From positions 1 to 32,915 of the forward strand of contig USFB01000023.1 of assembly GCA_900553895.1 (NCBI GenBank): a stretch of 32,915 bases of DNA, in the 5' to 3' direction. This DNA comes from an uncultured bacterium. GTDB lineage: Bacteria > Cyanobacteriota > Vampirovibrionia > Gastranaerophilales > Gastranaerophilaceae. The position numbers and the translations under genes are program-made. Below the pieces are notes generated by a model. That model was not told where the DNA came from and ran no database searches. It saw only the letters and a program-made list of their open reading frames with translations. This document shows positions 1 to 8,324 of the stretch, one piece after another (position 1 is the first letter of the stretch; each line of letters begins with the position of its first letter).

Positions 1-159
1 TAAAGCTCCATAACCATAAATAGGACAATACGGTCCTATTAAAAAACCTCTATTAACCAATTTTTTAGTTGTATATAACGTTACAAGAACTTCCATACAC
101 CAACCAAAGAAAGAATATAAAATAAACAGAATAAACAATGAAGCTAAGTTATATTGCAT
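1..159 (-). CDS. Partial CmpB-type (PF06541-like) membrane protein, N-terminus only
   Basis: Reading the minus strand from ATG at 157-159 gives 53 codons open to the window edge. The peptide has a hydrophobic first segment, then GWCMEV, then VNRGFLIGPYCPIYGYGAL. The 'NRGF..GP.CPIYG.GAL' block is the hallmark, as I know it, of the putative ABC-transporter type IV / CmpB family of small integral membrane proteins, whose function is poorly known. The start is preceded by a purine-rich GGTGGTG at a reasonable distance. The rest of the gene lies to the left of the window. The start region overlaps the end of the next upstream minus-strand open frame (144-377) by 16 bases. I am fairly sure of the family and less sure of the start codon. 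Confidence 0.7.
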   Translation of the reverse strand, partial: MQYNLASLFILFILYSFFGWCMEVLVTLYTTKKLVNRGFLIGPYCPIYGYGAL

Positions 160-377
160 AAAACACACCACCATTTCCCATATTTTATCATAAAAATTAC
201 ATTATTTAATTTTTTTCTTCTAAAAAATAAATGTACTCTTTTATATAAATATTTATAGTCGACAGTTATAATAGCATATATTAATTGCTCTGCTATATAT
301 GGTAAATATAAAATAAAGTAAAAAGGCCATACTGCAGAATGAACATTGGCAATTATTATTGGTATTATTATTAACAT
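144..377 (-). CDS. Possible small membrane protein or 5'-truncated remnant
   Basis: This 77-codon frame starts with a hydrophobic stretch (LIIIPIIIANV), then HSAVWPFYFILYLPYIAEQ, then basic residues (YKRVHLFFRRKK). The pattern looks like a real membrane protein segment rather than random translation. The frame stays open upstream to 464, but no ATG is found above 377 and there is no good ribosome binding site, so it could be the 3' end of a decayed longer gene. It overlaps the start of the CmpB-like gene. I cannot name it with confidence. Confidence 0.3.
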   Translation of the reverse strand: MLIIIPIIIANVHSAVWPFYFILYLPYIAEQLIYAIITVDYKYLYKRVHLFFRRKKLNNVIFMIKYGKWWCVLCNIT

Positions 378-528
378 TAATGCATATCGTACCTTTTTTG
401 TTTTTAAAAATTGCTCTTTTTTATTAAACTTGTTACAAACCTTAAAACTGTATAAACACTGGATTTAAAGAGTATATATTATGTAAATAAACCTTGCATC
501 TGCATGTAAAATTTTATTTTACCTTTAC

Positions 529-556
529 TTTACACAAACCTTTTTTATGTTACTAT
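529..556 (+). promoter_or_regulatory. Sigma-70 type promoter for gyrA
   Basis: TTTACA at 529-534 and TACTAT at 551-556 are separated by 16 bases. Transcription would start near 563, giving an 80-base leader before the gyrA start. The interval 160-643 otherwise holds only the doubtful membrane ORF at 144-377. Confidence 0.5.
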
Positions 557-643
557 ATATAGTATAAATGGGATGTATCAGGCTAAGTGAAGCTTGTTTA
601 GATAGAGTTCCACTTTAGGGAAAATGGATAGAGGAGAAGGATT

Positions 644-3178
644 TTGGCTCAGCAAAATATGTTTTCGGACGGTAAAATCGTACCTGTTAATATTAGAGAA
701 GAAATGAAGAAGTGCTATATTGATTACGCGATGAGTGTAATTGTTGGTCGTGCGCTTCCTGATGTAAGGGACGGTTTAAAACCTGTTCACAGACGTATTT
801 TGTACGCAATGAATGAATTAGGAATGACTCCTGATAAGCCATTTAAGAAATGCGCTCGTATTGTAGGGGAAGTTCTTGGTAAATACCACCCACACGGCGA
901 TAGCTCTGTATATGAAGCACTTGTTCGTTTGGCTCAAGACTTCAATACAAGATATCTTGTAGTAGATGGTCATGGTAACTTCGGTTCAGTCGATGGTGAC
1001 AGCGCGGCTGCAATGCGTTATACAGAAGCACGTATGCACAAAATTACACAATCAATGTTGGCTGATATTGATTGTGAAACAGTTGATTTTGTACCAAACT
1101 TTGACGGTTCCCTAGAAGAACCGTCTGTATTACCTGTAAGACTGCCTATGCTTTTATTAAACGGTGTTTCAGGCATTGCGGTTGGTATGGCGACAAACAT
1201 TCCTCCTCACAACTTGAGAGAAGTTGTAGATGGTACAATTGCGTTGATAGATAATCCGCAAATTACCGTTCAAGGTTTGATGGAGCATATTAAAGGACCT
1301 GACTTCCCGACTGCTGCTACAATAGTCGGTTTGAATGATATCAAACAAGCTTACGAAACTGGTCGTGGTTCAATTAAAATGTCTGCAGTTGCTACAATTG
1401 AAGAAATCCCTGGTGGTGGCGGACGTCAAACAAGAACAGCAATTATTGTTACTGAAATCCCATATCAGGTTAACAAAGCGCAATTAATTGAAAAAATTGC
1501 AGATTTAGTTAAAGAACAAAGAATTACAGGCATTTCTGATTTAAGAGATGAATCTGATAGAGAAGGCATGCGTATTGTTATTGAACTTAAGCGTGATGCT
1601 AAGCCTGAAGTTGTTAAGAATAACTTATTTAAATTCACTCAACTTGCGACAACGTTTGGTGTAAACATGGTTACACTTTGCGGTAAACAACCAAGACTGT
1701 TGAATTTGTATGAAGTTCTTAATGAATTTGTAGAACATAGGGTTGAAATTGTTACAAGAAGAACTATTTATTTCTTGAAAAAAGCAAAAATCAGAGCGCA
1801 TATTTTGGCCGGTTTATTAATTGCTTTGGGTTCTTTGGATGAAGTTATTGAACTTATTAAAAAATCAAAAACAACCGAAGATGCTCGTGTTGGTTTAATG
1901 AGCAGATTTGGTTTGGATATTGACCAAGCTAACGCAATCTTAGAAATGCAATTAAGAAGATTGACGGGTTTGGAACAAGATAAAATCAAAAATGAATACG
2001 ATGAGTTATTAAAGAAAATTCAAGAATACGAAGGAATTTTGGCTGACAGACAAAAAGTTCTTGATATTATTAAGGGTGAACTTCTTGAAGATAGAGAAAA
2101 ATATGGCGATGATAGAAAGACTCAAATCGTACCTGAACAAGGTGAAGTTACAATTGAAGATTTGACACCAAACACTCCAATGGCTGTATTTATTACTCAT
2201 CAAGGTTATTTGAAGAGAATTTCTTTGGATACATTTGAACGCCAAAACCGTGCAACTCGCGGAAAAGCAGGTATCAAGACTAAGGAAGATGATGATATTC
2301 AACACTTCTTTACTGCGATGATGCACGATAAAGTATTGTTCTTCTCTTCTAAGGGTATTGTTTACAGCTTGAATGTTTATGATTTCCCTGAAGGTGGCAG
2401 ACAATCTAAAGGACTTCCTATTGTAAACGTTCTTCCGATTGAACAAGGCGAAAGAATTACTGCGGTTGTTCCTGTAAGCAACTTCTCACATGATTTGAAC
2501 TTAATTATGTTGACTCAAAAAGGTTATATTAAGAGAATTGAACTTGATAACTTTGTAAATATCAGAAGAAGCGGTATTATTGCAATTTCTCTTGAAGAAG
2601 GCGATAAATTGAATTGGGTTAAACTTGCAAATCCTAATGATGAAATCATTATCGGTACATCTTGCGGTATGGCAATCAGATTCCCAATCGAAGATTTAAG
2701 ACCTTTAGGTAGAAGCGCAAGAGGTGTAAACTCAATGAAATTGAGAAGCGCTGATACAATTATTGGTTGTGATATTGTACCGAGAAATTATGATGCAGAT
2801 TTACTTGTTGTAACATCAGACGGTTTCGGAAAACGTACAAAACTTTCAGAATTCCGTTCTCAAAATAGAGGCGGTATCGGCTTAATTGCGACTAAATTTA
2901 AGTCAAATATGTCAAGACTTGTAGCATTGACGATTGTTGAAGAAAAAGACGAAATCATGATGGTTACAGCAAACGGTATTGTAACAAGAATTAAAGCCGG
3001 TGATATTTCTTGTCAAGGACGTCCTGCAACAGGTGTTAGAGCACAAAACTTGACAGATAATGATACGGTTGTTTCAGTGAACAAAATTGTAAATACAGAC
3101 AATTCTTCTAATGGAGTATCAGAAGACGGATGTCCTGCAGATGATAATGTTACTGAACAAACGACATTAATTGAATAA
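644..3178 (+). CDS. gyrA: DNA gyrase subunit A
   Basis: Type IIA topoisomerase subunit that cuts and rejoins DNA. With GyrB it introduces negative supercoils using ATP. At 844 residues it is full length. The winged-helix region holds the active-site tyrosine in AAMRYTEAR (Tyr126, equal to E. coli Tyr122). The quinolone-determining stretch reads HPHGDSSVYEA, so the position equal to E. coli Ser83 is Ser87 and that equal to Asp87 is Glu91. The C-terminal beta-pinwheel begins with a GyrA-box region reading QNRATRGKAG instead of the classical QRRGGKG. The start is TTG at 644, chosen because a strong AGGAG lies 7 bases upstream at 632-636; the next ATG at 659 has no such site. The acidic C-terminal tail is lineage-specific. 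It is a single-gene unit with its own promoter and terminator. Confidence 0.97.
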   Translation: MAQQNMFSDGKIVPVNIREEMKKCYIDYAMSVIVGRALPDVRDGLKPVHRRILYAMNELGMTPDKPFKKCARIVGEVLGKYHPHGDSSVYEALVRLAQDFNTRYLVVDGHGNFGSVDGDSAAAMRYTEARMHKITQSMLADIDCETVDFVPNFDGSLEEPSVLPVRLPMLLLNGVSGIAVGMATNIPPHNLREVVDGTIALIDNPQITVQGLMEHIKGPDFPTAATIVGLNDIKQAYETGRGSIKMSAVATIEEIPGGGGRQTRTAIIVTEIPYQVNKAQLIEKIADLVKEQRITGISDLRDESDREGMRIVIELKRDAKPEVVKNNLFKFTQLATTFGVNMVTLCGKQPRLLNLYEVLNEFVEHRVEIVTRRTIYFLKKAKIRAHILAGLLIALGSLDEVIELIKKSKTTEDARVGLMSRFGLDIDQANAILEMQLRRLTGLEQDKIKNEYDELLKKIQEYEGILADRQKVLDIIKGELLEDREKYGDDRKTQIVPEQGEVTIEDLTPNTPMAVFITHQGYLKRISLDTFERQNRATRGKAGIKTKEDDDIQHFFTAMMHDKVLFFSSKGIVYSLNVYDFPEGGRQSKGLPIVNVLPIEQGERITAVVPVSNFSHDLNLIMLTQKGYIKRIELDNFVNIRRSGIIAISLEEGDKLNWVKLANPNDEIIIGTSCGMAIRFPIEDLRPLGRSARGVNSMKLRSADTIIGCDIVPRNYDADLLVVTSDGFGKRTKLSEFRSQNRGGIGLIATKFKSNMSRLVALTIVEEKDEIMMVTANGIVTRIKAGDISCQGRPATGVRAQNLTDNDTVVSVNKIVNTDNSSNGVSEDGCPADDNVTEQTTLIE

Positions 3179-3318
3179 TAAAAATATATAAAACGAATAC
3201 GTAAGCAGACGTGTTGCCTGCGATGCCGATATTGCTCCAAGCAAGGGAGAACGCTTAAATTCTGCTCGTGTAATAAAATTCAATAAAATTATAAAAAGTA
3301 GTTTTATATTTAAGTAGT

Positions 3319-3365
3319 AAAGCCCTAAAACCGACGTTTATACGTTATTTTAGGGCTTTTTATTT
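3319..3365 (+). terminator. Rho-independent terminator of gyrA
   Basis: AAAGCCCTAAAA at 3319-3330 pairs perfectly with TTTTAGGGCTTT at 3348-3359, with a 17-base loop, and is followed by a T-rich run. The opposite strand lacks a T tract, so it serves gyrA. The 140 bases between the gyrA stop and this stem include a locally GC-richer segment at 3204-3265 that can close with AGCAGA/TCTGCT. Confidence 0.85.
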
Positions 3366-3460
3366 TATTAAAAATATGGAAAGAAAGGTGCTAGTTTTTT
3401 AATACGTTTTTAATATTAAAGAATTGTTCTTATTCTGCCGAGAGGATTAGTTCAATAAAT

Positions 3461-3931
3461 TTATAAATCATACCAAATTGTAAAAATTGGCATTTCTTTT
3501 GGGTATTTTATATCAATTTCTTTACCTCTAAAAATAACACCTATATAATTAAAAAATTGAGCAAATCTATTTTCTTTTGTTTTCAACAACTCAAACCCAT
3601 CTATTTTTACGCTAGATTTAATTGTTACAATTTCATTTTTTGCATTTCGTAATTTAAATTTTTCTACTCGAATTTCTGCATTATCATTTGCCCAACCATT
3701 ATCTTCTATTTTATCAACTGTACCAAAAACAAGTGCATCTTTTGTAAAAATCAGTTTGTCATTTAAATAAACATCATTTTGCACTTTAAACATTATATTA
3801 TCACCAAGTTGAACCTCATCATGCACAGTAGAAATAGGTTCAGCAGGCACAATTCTTACCGGAATTTGCTCTGAAGCTAATACAGAACTTCCAACTATCA
3901 ATAACATTAATATTAAAATCTTTTTTTTCAT
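3461..3931 (-). CDS. Exported protein, paralogue of the gene immediately upstream
   Basis: 156 residues with a clear signal peptide (MKKKILILMLLIVGSSVLAS, cleavage near residue 19). The mature part is a predicted beta-rich domain. It aligns over its whole length with the neighbouring product encoded at 3934-4377: both have a 'VxPAxxIST' opening, a GDxxxFKV strand, 'xGxVxxIEDNG', an 'xxFK' strand and a closing 'RGxEIxIK' element. The gene lies 2 bases after its paralogue and is the last of a three-gene operon headed by an M48 metalloprotease. Location would be periplasm or outer surface. I do not recognise a named family; the 'IEDNG' repeat suggests a lineage-specific secreted family. Function unknown. 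Confidence 0.85.
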   Translation of the reverse strand: MKKKILILMLLIVGSSVLASEQIPVRIVPAEPISTVHDEVQLGDNIMFKVQNDVYLNDKLIFTKDALVFGTVDKIEDNGWANDNAEIRVEKFKLRNAKNEIVTIKSSVKIDGFELLKTKENRFAQFFNYIGVIFRGKEIDIKYPKEMPIFTIWYDL

Positions 3932-3933
3932 CT

Positions 3934-4377
3934 TTATTCTCTCACATATAGTACAAACTGTTTTTCATTTGGTTTAATGTTAATTTCTCCGCCACGTACC
4001 CAAAATGGAAAATCAGAAGAAAATCCGTTGGCAAATTCATTTGCGGTTTTGTGTAAACTTCCTTGCAAATAAATTTCGCCTGCAATTTTATGACCATCAC
4101 ATTTAAAGTTTTGTATAACAGCTTGTGCTTCCTTTCCATAAAAACCATTGTCCTCTATAGTTCTAACAATACCTTGAATAACTGTATCATTAGGGATTGC
4201 ACCTTTGCCATCTACAACTTTAAATTTTACATAATCGCCTTCCTGTAAGGAACCTTTTTTGCAGGTAGAAATTACTTGCGCAGGAGTAACTAGAATAGTT
4301 CTGTCTTGAGCATAACCACCCAAAACAGAACACAAAAACGATGATAAAAATAATATCACAAATAAATGTTTTCGCAT
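3934..4377 (-). CDS. Exported protein, tandem paralogue
   Basis: 147 residues with an N-terminal signal peptide (hydrophobic to about residue 20, then GGYAQD). The mature region shares the VTPAQVIST, GDYVKFKV, GIVRTIEDNG and VRGGEINIK elements with the downstream neighbour, so the two arose by tandem duplication and have since diverged. Its start codon overlaps the stop of the metalloprotease gene by one base (TAATG), a sign of translational coupling. A secreted or periplasmic role together with the protease is inferred from the operon only. No enzyme motif is visible. Confidence 0.85.
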   Translation of the reverse strand: MRKHLFVILFLSSFLCSVLGGYAQDRTILVTPAQVISTCKKGSLQEGDYVKFKVVDGKGAIPNDTVIQGIVRTIEDNGFYGKEAQAVIQNFKCDGHKIAGEIYLQGSLHKTANEFANGFSSDFPFWVRGGEINIKPNEKQFVLYVRE

Positions 4378-5093
4378 TACAAAGAAACTCTTTCTTGTTT
4401 AAGTTTGCGACTACTGTATTCTTGATTAATTATTTTGATTTCTTTTTCCAAAGTTTGCTCAAAATTCTTATAGTAAGCATTTTGTGTCATAGAACTTGTT
4501 AAATATTGAGGATATTTAACCAAAATATACTTGTACATTGTCAAAAGTCGTTTGCTGCCTTTTGGATGTGTGTAAGAAATTCCCCAGTCGAATATTGGCT
4601 CATCAAATATTTTGTTCCCCATAGTAATAGCAGCTATCGGATTATATCCTGCAGAAACCATCAAATCAATGGCATCAGTATCAGCTTTCAACTCGTATTT
4701 TTTAGAGTTAAAATTCATCGCAACATACTTAAAGTAACCGCCGTATGATTCTAAATCGTGAGCAATTTCGTGTGCTAAAATATAAGCTAACTCGTCATCA
4801 CAATCCACGCTGGATAGTATGCCTGTATAAATTGTAATTTGTCTTGTATATGTATTAGCATTTGCATTAATAATATTAGGCTTTCTTACAATCGCAATAG
4901 GTGTACGCTTAGTGATTTTATTAGACGTGTACAATTGTTGTGCCACAAGCATAACCTTTTGATTCAACTTGTTTGTTTTTTCCCAATAATTTTTCATTGA
5001 AACATTTGTTTCTACAAACAAAGAATCTGATACTGCAAAAGCTTGAGTGCTAAGTAACATCAAAGCTCCCAAAAGAATAACTAACTTTTTCAT
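4377..5093 (-). CDS. Exported M48-family zinc metalloprotease
   Basis: 238 residues. Signal peptide MKKLVILLGALMLLSTQAFA. The zinc motif HEIAH is at residues 108-112 (LAHEIAHDLE), and the third ligand is expected in ELKADTDA (Glu134), followed by SAGYNP and THPKGSKR, the usual order of the peptidase M48 core. There are no transmembrane helices after the signal, so it resembles the periplasmic BepA/LoiP-like branch rather than HtpX. That branch degrades or assists misfolded envelope proteins; the exact role here is inference. The gene has a strong AAGGAG site and a very good promoter, and it leads the operon with the two paralogous exported proteins, which could be substrates, adaptors or inhibitors. 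Confidence 0.9.
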   Translation of the reverse strand: MKKLVILLGALMLLSTQAFAVSDSLFVETNVSMKNYWEKTNKLNQKVMLVAQQLYTSNKITKRTPIAIVRKPNIINANANTYTRQITIYTGILSSVDCDDELAYILAHEIAHDLESYGGYFKYVAMNFNSKKYELKADTDAIDLMVSAGYNPIAAITMGNKIFDEPIFDWGISYTHPKGSKRLLTMYKYILVKYPQYLTSSMTQNAYYKNFEQTLEKEIKIINQEYSSRKLKQERVSL

Positions 5094-5120
5094 ATAACTC
5101 CTTTTTATTCTACATGGGAT

Positions 5121-5149
5121 AATATATAAAAATTTTCAACATTTGTCAA
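5121..5149 (-). promoter_or_regulatory. Sigma-70 promoter of the M48 operon
   Basis: On the minus strand TTGACA (5144-5149), a 17-base spacer and TATATT (5121-5126) form a near-consensus promoter, with a leader of about 20 bases to the ATG at 5093. The divergent intergenic region 5094-5432 is very AT-rich; on the plus side it shows only a TATAAT at 5398-5403 without a clear -35 box. I see no gene in it. Confidence 0.75.
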
Positions 5150-5432
5150 TATATATAGTAAAGATAGACAAAATTCGTTACAAAATTTTACGACAATAAA
5201 AATCAACGAAAAAGCTTTTAAATAATCTTATTTAATAAAATCAAAAGTATGCGCTTTAATCTTAGTAAACAGAATTCATCATTGAAAAACATTATACCTA
5301 TAAAAGAACTATAACTTTTTGTATTTCAAGTTAATATACATAATTTTTCTATGTTTTTTTATAATTACTATCAAAAAAATTATTTATGATTTTTATATAT
5401 AATATAAAAAAGAAATATAAGGAAATTGTTTT

Positions 5433-6473
5433 ATGAAATGCAGCTTAAATCTTGTTAATGCGATTCCAAGAAAACTTGTTGTTCCAGCAGCAATGGCTGG
5501 TCTAATGTCATTACCAACATTTTCTAATAACTTAATAAAAGAGGATGTTTTTGAAAAAAGTAATATTAAATCAGAGCAAGCTGATAAAACTTCTCAAAAA
5601 GATAGTGACAATGACCTAAAAAACGCTATAAATAATTATAATAAACTTGATTACTATAATCGCTCCAAACTTACTTATGAAACTTCCGATAGCGTACAAA
5701 GCAAGCTATATAAGATGGAACGTAGAATTGATGACGCATTTGCAAATTGCAGAGCTTACCAAGATATATGTATAATTCCAAAATGGCACTACAGATATTA
5801 TCCATACATGCAAGAAAAACTTATCAATTTCGATGTTCAAGAAATCAGAACAAGAACTGATGCAGACATGAAGTCATTGCAAAATTTAAAAGATAAAATT
5901 GAATATTCTATCGAAGATGCTAATGGAGAAAAAGAGCATAACAATCCAACTACAACTCTTTACGATATTGAAGAATTAGCTCAAAAACATCTTGGCATGA
6001 GTTATGCAGATTTTGATAAAGAATATCATGACGAATTAGAATTTTGTAAAACCGTTACTTATGCAGATTTCAATTCTATGAGTGAAAGGCAAACCTTTGT
6101 CTATGGAAAAGCAAAAGCGTATGCAAAAGAAATGCTAAAAACCACAATTAATGAAGCGAGAAATACAAGGTTTAATTATGGCGAAAGACTTTTAGACGAA
6201 ACAAACAAGACCTCGGACGATTTAAGTATTATTACCACTTTTGAATTAGATGGTATAAACGATGATAGTTGGACAAAATTAAAAAGTGGCATTGTAATTA
6301 ACTCATTTAAAGACGTTTTAAAGAAAAATTTTTCAGAAAATAAACCGAATGGTATTAATGATTTAATTGTAAAGCCTTTGACAAGAAAAACCATCAAGAA
6401 AATTGAAAATGGTAAAGTTATTGTTATAACACAAAATGGCTTGAAGTATAATATCAACGGAATCTTAAAATAA
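5433..6473 (+). CDS. Exported protein of unknown function
   Basis: 346 residues. The N-terminus (PRKLVVPAAMAGLMSLPTF) looks like a signal peptide with a basic start, a hydrophobic core and a small-residue end. The rest is hydrophilic, lysine- and asparagine-rich and mostly helical, with repeated Asp/Tyr/Glu-rich segments. The last 60 residues look beta-rich (KKIENGKVIVITQNGLKYNINGILK). I recognise no domain. The start ATG is supported by AAGGAA upstream and TATAAT at 5398-5403. The gene stands alone between the divergent M48 operon and tRNA-Asp. It is probably a lineage-restricted envelope or secreted protein. Confidence 0.75.
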   Translation: MKCSLNLVNAIPRKLVVPAAMAGLMSLPTFSNNLIKEDVFEKSNIKSEQADKTSQKDSDNDLKNAINNYNKLDYYNRSKLTYETSDSVQSKLYKMERRIDDAFANCRAYQDICIIPKWHYRYYPYMQEKLINFDVQEIRTRTDADMKSLQNLKDKIEYSIEDANGEKEHNNPTTTLYDIEELAQKHLGMSYADFDKEYHDELEFCKTVTYADFNSMSERQTFVYGKAKAYAKEMLKTTINEARNTRFNYGERLLDETNKTSDDLSIITTFELDGINDDSWTKLKSGIVINSFKDVLKKNFSENKPNGINDLIVKPLTRKTIKKIENGKVIVITQNGLKYNINGILK

Positions 6474-6525
6474 ATAACGTTTCATTACACAAACTGTAAT
6501 ATCTGACATTAGTTATAACGATGGG

Positions 6526-6552
6526 AAGTTCGATGTAGAACTACATCAACTT
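6526..6552 (+). terminator. Long hairpin after the exported-protein gene, weak terminator
   Basis: AAGTT-C-GATGTAG-AA-CTACATC-AACTT forms a 12-pair stem with one bulged C. The following bases are only moderately T-rich (TGTTATTATT), so it may stop transcription poorly or protect the 3' end of the mRNA. Confidence 0.4.
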
Positions 6553-6622
6553 TGTTATTATTAACTATATTAAACAAATACCAAAATAGAATGTTTTTGG
6601 AACGTTTTTTATTGCATTAAAA

Positions 6623-6643
6623 AAGAGGGTCTGAAACCCTCTT
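6623..6643 (-). terminator. Rho-independent terminator of tRNA-Asp
   Basis: AAGAGGGT at 6623-6630 pairs with ACCCTCTT at 6636-6643. Read on the minus strand it follows the tRNA directly and ends in a run of six T. Confidence 0.85.
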
Positions 6644-6647
6644 AAAA

Positions 6648-6725
6648 TGGCGGGAACGACGAGGCTCGAACTCGCGACCTCATGCGTGACAGGCATGCGC
6701 TCTAACCAGACTGAGCTACGCTCCC
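6648..6725 (-). tRNA. tRNA-Asp (anticodon GUC)
   Basis: The minus strand folds into a full cloverleaf of 78 bases: acceptor GGGAGCG/CGTTCCC, D-stem GCTC/GAGC, anticodon stem CATGC/GCATG around loop CTGTCAC, and T-arm GCGAG-TTCGAGC-CTCGT. The loop gives anticodon GTC, decoding GAC and GAU as aspartate. The discriminator is G and the CCA end is encoded. It has its own promoter and terminator, so it is a single-gene unit. Confidence 0.97.
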
Positions 6726-6767
6726 ATATTCTTTTATCATCATGACCAGCTCCCTGATCACATTTAT

Positions 6768-6796
6768 AGTATACCTTGCTGATTTTTTTTTTGCAA
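6768..6796 (-). promoter_or_regulatory. Promoter of tRNA-Asp
   Basis: Minus strand TTGCAA (6791-6796), a 17-base spacer containing an A8 run, and TATACT (6768-6773). This places the start of transcription about 35 bases before the mature tRNA end. Confidence 0.7.
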
Positions 6797-6812
6797 GCAC
6801 TTTCTACAGAAA

Positions 6813-6841
6813 AAATAGGATGGTTCTAAACCATCCTATTT
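6813..6841 (-). terminator. Terminator of the Cys-rich protein gene
   Basis: AAATAGGATGGTT (6813-6825) and AACCATCCTATTT (6829-6841) form a perfect 13-pair stem with a CTA loop. On the minus strand it is followed by T's, and it sits 6 bases beyond the stop of the Cys-rich gene. Confidence 0.9.
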
Positions 6842-6847
6842 ATAACT

Positions 6848-7162
6848 TTATTTATTCATTTCTTGTAATCTATCGCAAGTATCACAAGGTTTTTGTTGAG
6901 GTATTGCCTTTTGGCAAGGATTGCAAGGTTCTTTCTTTACACAAGGTGCAGCTGCACCAGTAGGGCATGGTGTTTCAACTTTTTGACATGGGTCACATTT
7001 TTTAACCTTTTTACAGCCACAATCTGCTTTTTTCTTTTCACATTTTGGACAATGTCCCCAATAAGCAGGATTTAAGCTTGACCACTCAAAAGCATTTGCG
7101 CTTTGAGAACCGATAATAGATACAAGACCTAAAACGGCTAATACAGATAATGTTTTTTTCAT
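6848..7162 (-). CDS. Small secreted cysteine-rich protein
   Basis: 104 residues. The signal peptide ends in SANA (cleavage after residue 24). The mature chain of about 80 residues starts FEWSSLNPAYWGHCPKC and has 12 cysteines, many in C-P-x-C, CDPC, CNPC or CDTC settings, mixed with lysine and proline. This spacing suggests metal binding or a disulfide-rich surface protein. I do not recognise a family. The start follows AAGGAG by 7 bases, and a strong terminator follows the stop. It is a single-gene unit between tRNA-Asp and ilvC. Function unknown; a metal-handling or structural cell-surface role is a guess from composition. Confidence 0.85.
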   Translation of the reverse strand: MKKTLSVLAVLGLVSIIGSQSANAFEWSSLNPAYWGHCPKCEKKKADCGCKKVKKCDPCQKVETPCPTGAAAPCVKKEPCNPCQKAIPQQKPCDTCDRLQEMNK

Positions 7163-7275
7163 CTCTTACTCCTTTTTCTAATAATTTGAACTGTATTTTA
7201 AATACATAATTATTGTAAGAAATTAGAAAAGAATTACCATAAGCCACAAGGACAAACAAGTGATTGCCGATTAGG

Positions 7276-8301
7276 CTAATTTCTTGTTTTATCTATCAAA
7301 CGATTTTCTCTATTCCATTTAAAAGAAGAACGAATTTCAGAACCGATTTTTTCAATCAAATGACCTTTAGAAGCGTTTCTTAGTTCGTTAAATTTTTTAC
7401 CGCCGTTTGCCATTTCGTCCATAAATTCTTTTGCGTATTCACCACTCTGAATATCAGCCAAGATTTTTTTCATTTCTTCTTTAACTTGTGGATTAATAAG
7501 TTTAGAACCTCTTGTTAAATCGCCGTATTCAGCGTTATTAGAGATAGAATAGTGCATGTCTTCAATTCCGCCTTGATAAATCAAATCAACGATTAATTTT
7601 AGTTCGTGGCAAACTTCAAAATATGCCATATAAGGGGAATAACCAGCTTCTACAAGAGTTTCAAAAGCTGTTTTAATTAATGCGGAACATCCGCCACAAA
7701 GAACAGCTTGTTCGCCGAATAAATCAGTTTCGGTTTCTTCTTTGAAGGTTGTTTCAATAATACCTGTCCTGCCGGAACCGATTGCAGAAGCATAAGATAA
7801 AGCAATCTCAATAGAATTCCCGTCATAATCTTGATAAACGGCAACAAGAGATGGTACACCGCGCCCATCTTTATATTCGCTTCTTACAGTATGTCCAGGA
7901 GCTTTTGGCGCAACCATAATTACATTTACATCTTTTGGCGGTTTAATAAATCCGTAGTGAATATTAAAACCGTGAGAGAACATCAAATATTGCCCTGCTC
8001 TCAAGTTTGGCTCGATTTCTTCCTTATACACCTTTGCCTGAATTTCGTCAGGAATTAGAATTTGAATGATATCAGCCTGTTTTACTGCATCTGCAATACT
8101 CATTGTCGTTAAACCATAATCTTTAGCTTTAATATCAGACGCACCGCCTTGTCTTAAACCTAAAATAACATCACAGCCTGAATCTTTAAGATTTAAAGAT
8201 TGTCCGTAACCTTGTGAGCCAAAACCAATAACTGCGATTTTCTTTGTTTTGATTAAATCCTGGTTAATGTCATTATCCATGTATATTTTTAAGTTACTCA
8301 T
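7276..8301 (-). CDS. ilvC: Ketol-acid reductoisomerase (NADP+)
   Basis: Second common step of valine, leucine and isoleucine synthesis: isomerises and reduces acetolactate or acetohydroxybutyrate with NADPH and Mg2+ in the cytoplasm. At 341 residues it has class I length. The Rossmann motif is IGFGSQGYGQSLNL (about residues 25-38), with RQGG after beta-2 for NADP. MVAPKAPGHTVRSEY and the metal-binding ETETDLFGEQAVLCGG follow, and then CHELKLIVDLIYQGG. The start has a near-perfect AAGGAGGG site 4 bases upstream. No other ilv gene is adjacent here; downstream eno is separated by a terminator, so ilvC is transcribed alone. Confidence 0.97.
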   Translation of the reverse strand: MSNLKIYMDNDINQDLIKTKKIAVIGFGSQGYGQSLNLKDSGCDVILGLRQGGASDIKAKDYGLTTMSIADAVKQADIIQILIPDEIQAKVYKEEIEPNLRAGQYLMFSHGFNIHYGFIKPPKDVNVIMVAPKAPGHTVRSEYKDGRGVPSLVAVYQDYDGNSIEIALSYASAIGSGRTGIIETTFKEETETDLFGEQAVLCGGCSALIKTAFETLVEAGYSPYMAYFEVCHELKLIVDLIYQGGIEDMHYSISNNAEYGDLTRGSKLINPQVKEEMKKILADIQSGEYAKEFMDEMANGGKKFNELRNASKGHLIEKIGSEIRSSFKWNRENRLIDKTRN

Positions 8302-8324
8302 AAAACCCTCCTTAAAACATGGCT

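Noticed and set aside
572..589. Five-codon ORF (MYQAK) in the gyrA leader
   Set aside because: No ribosome binding site and no known leader-peptide logic for gyrA; likely chance.
2009..2446. Long open frame antisense to gyrA
   Set aside because: Codon-position shadow of gyrA with no ribosome binding site or family features.
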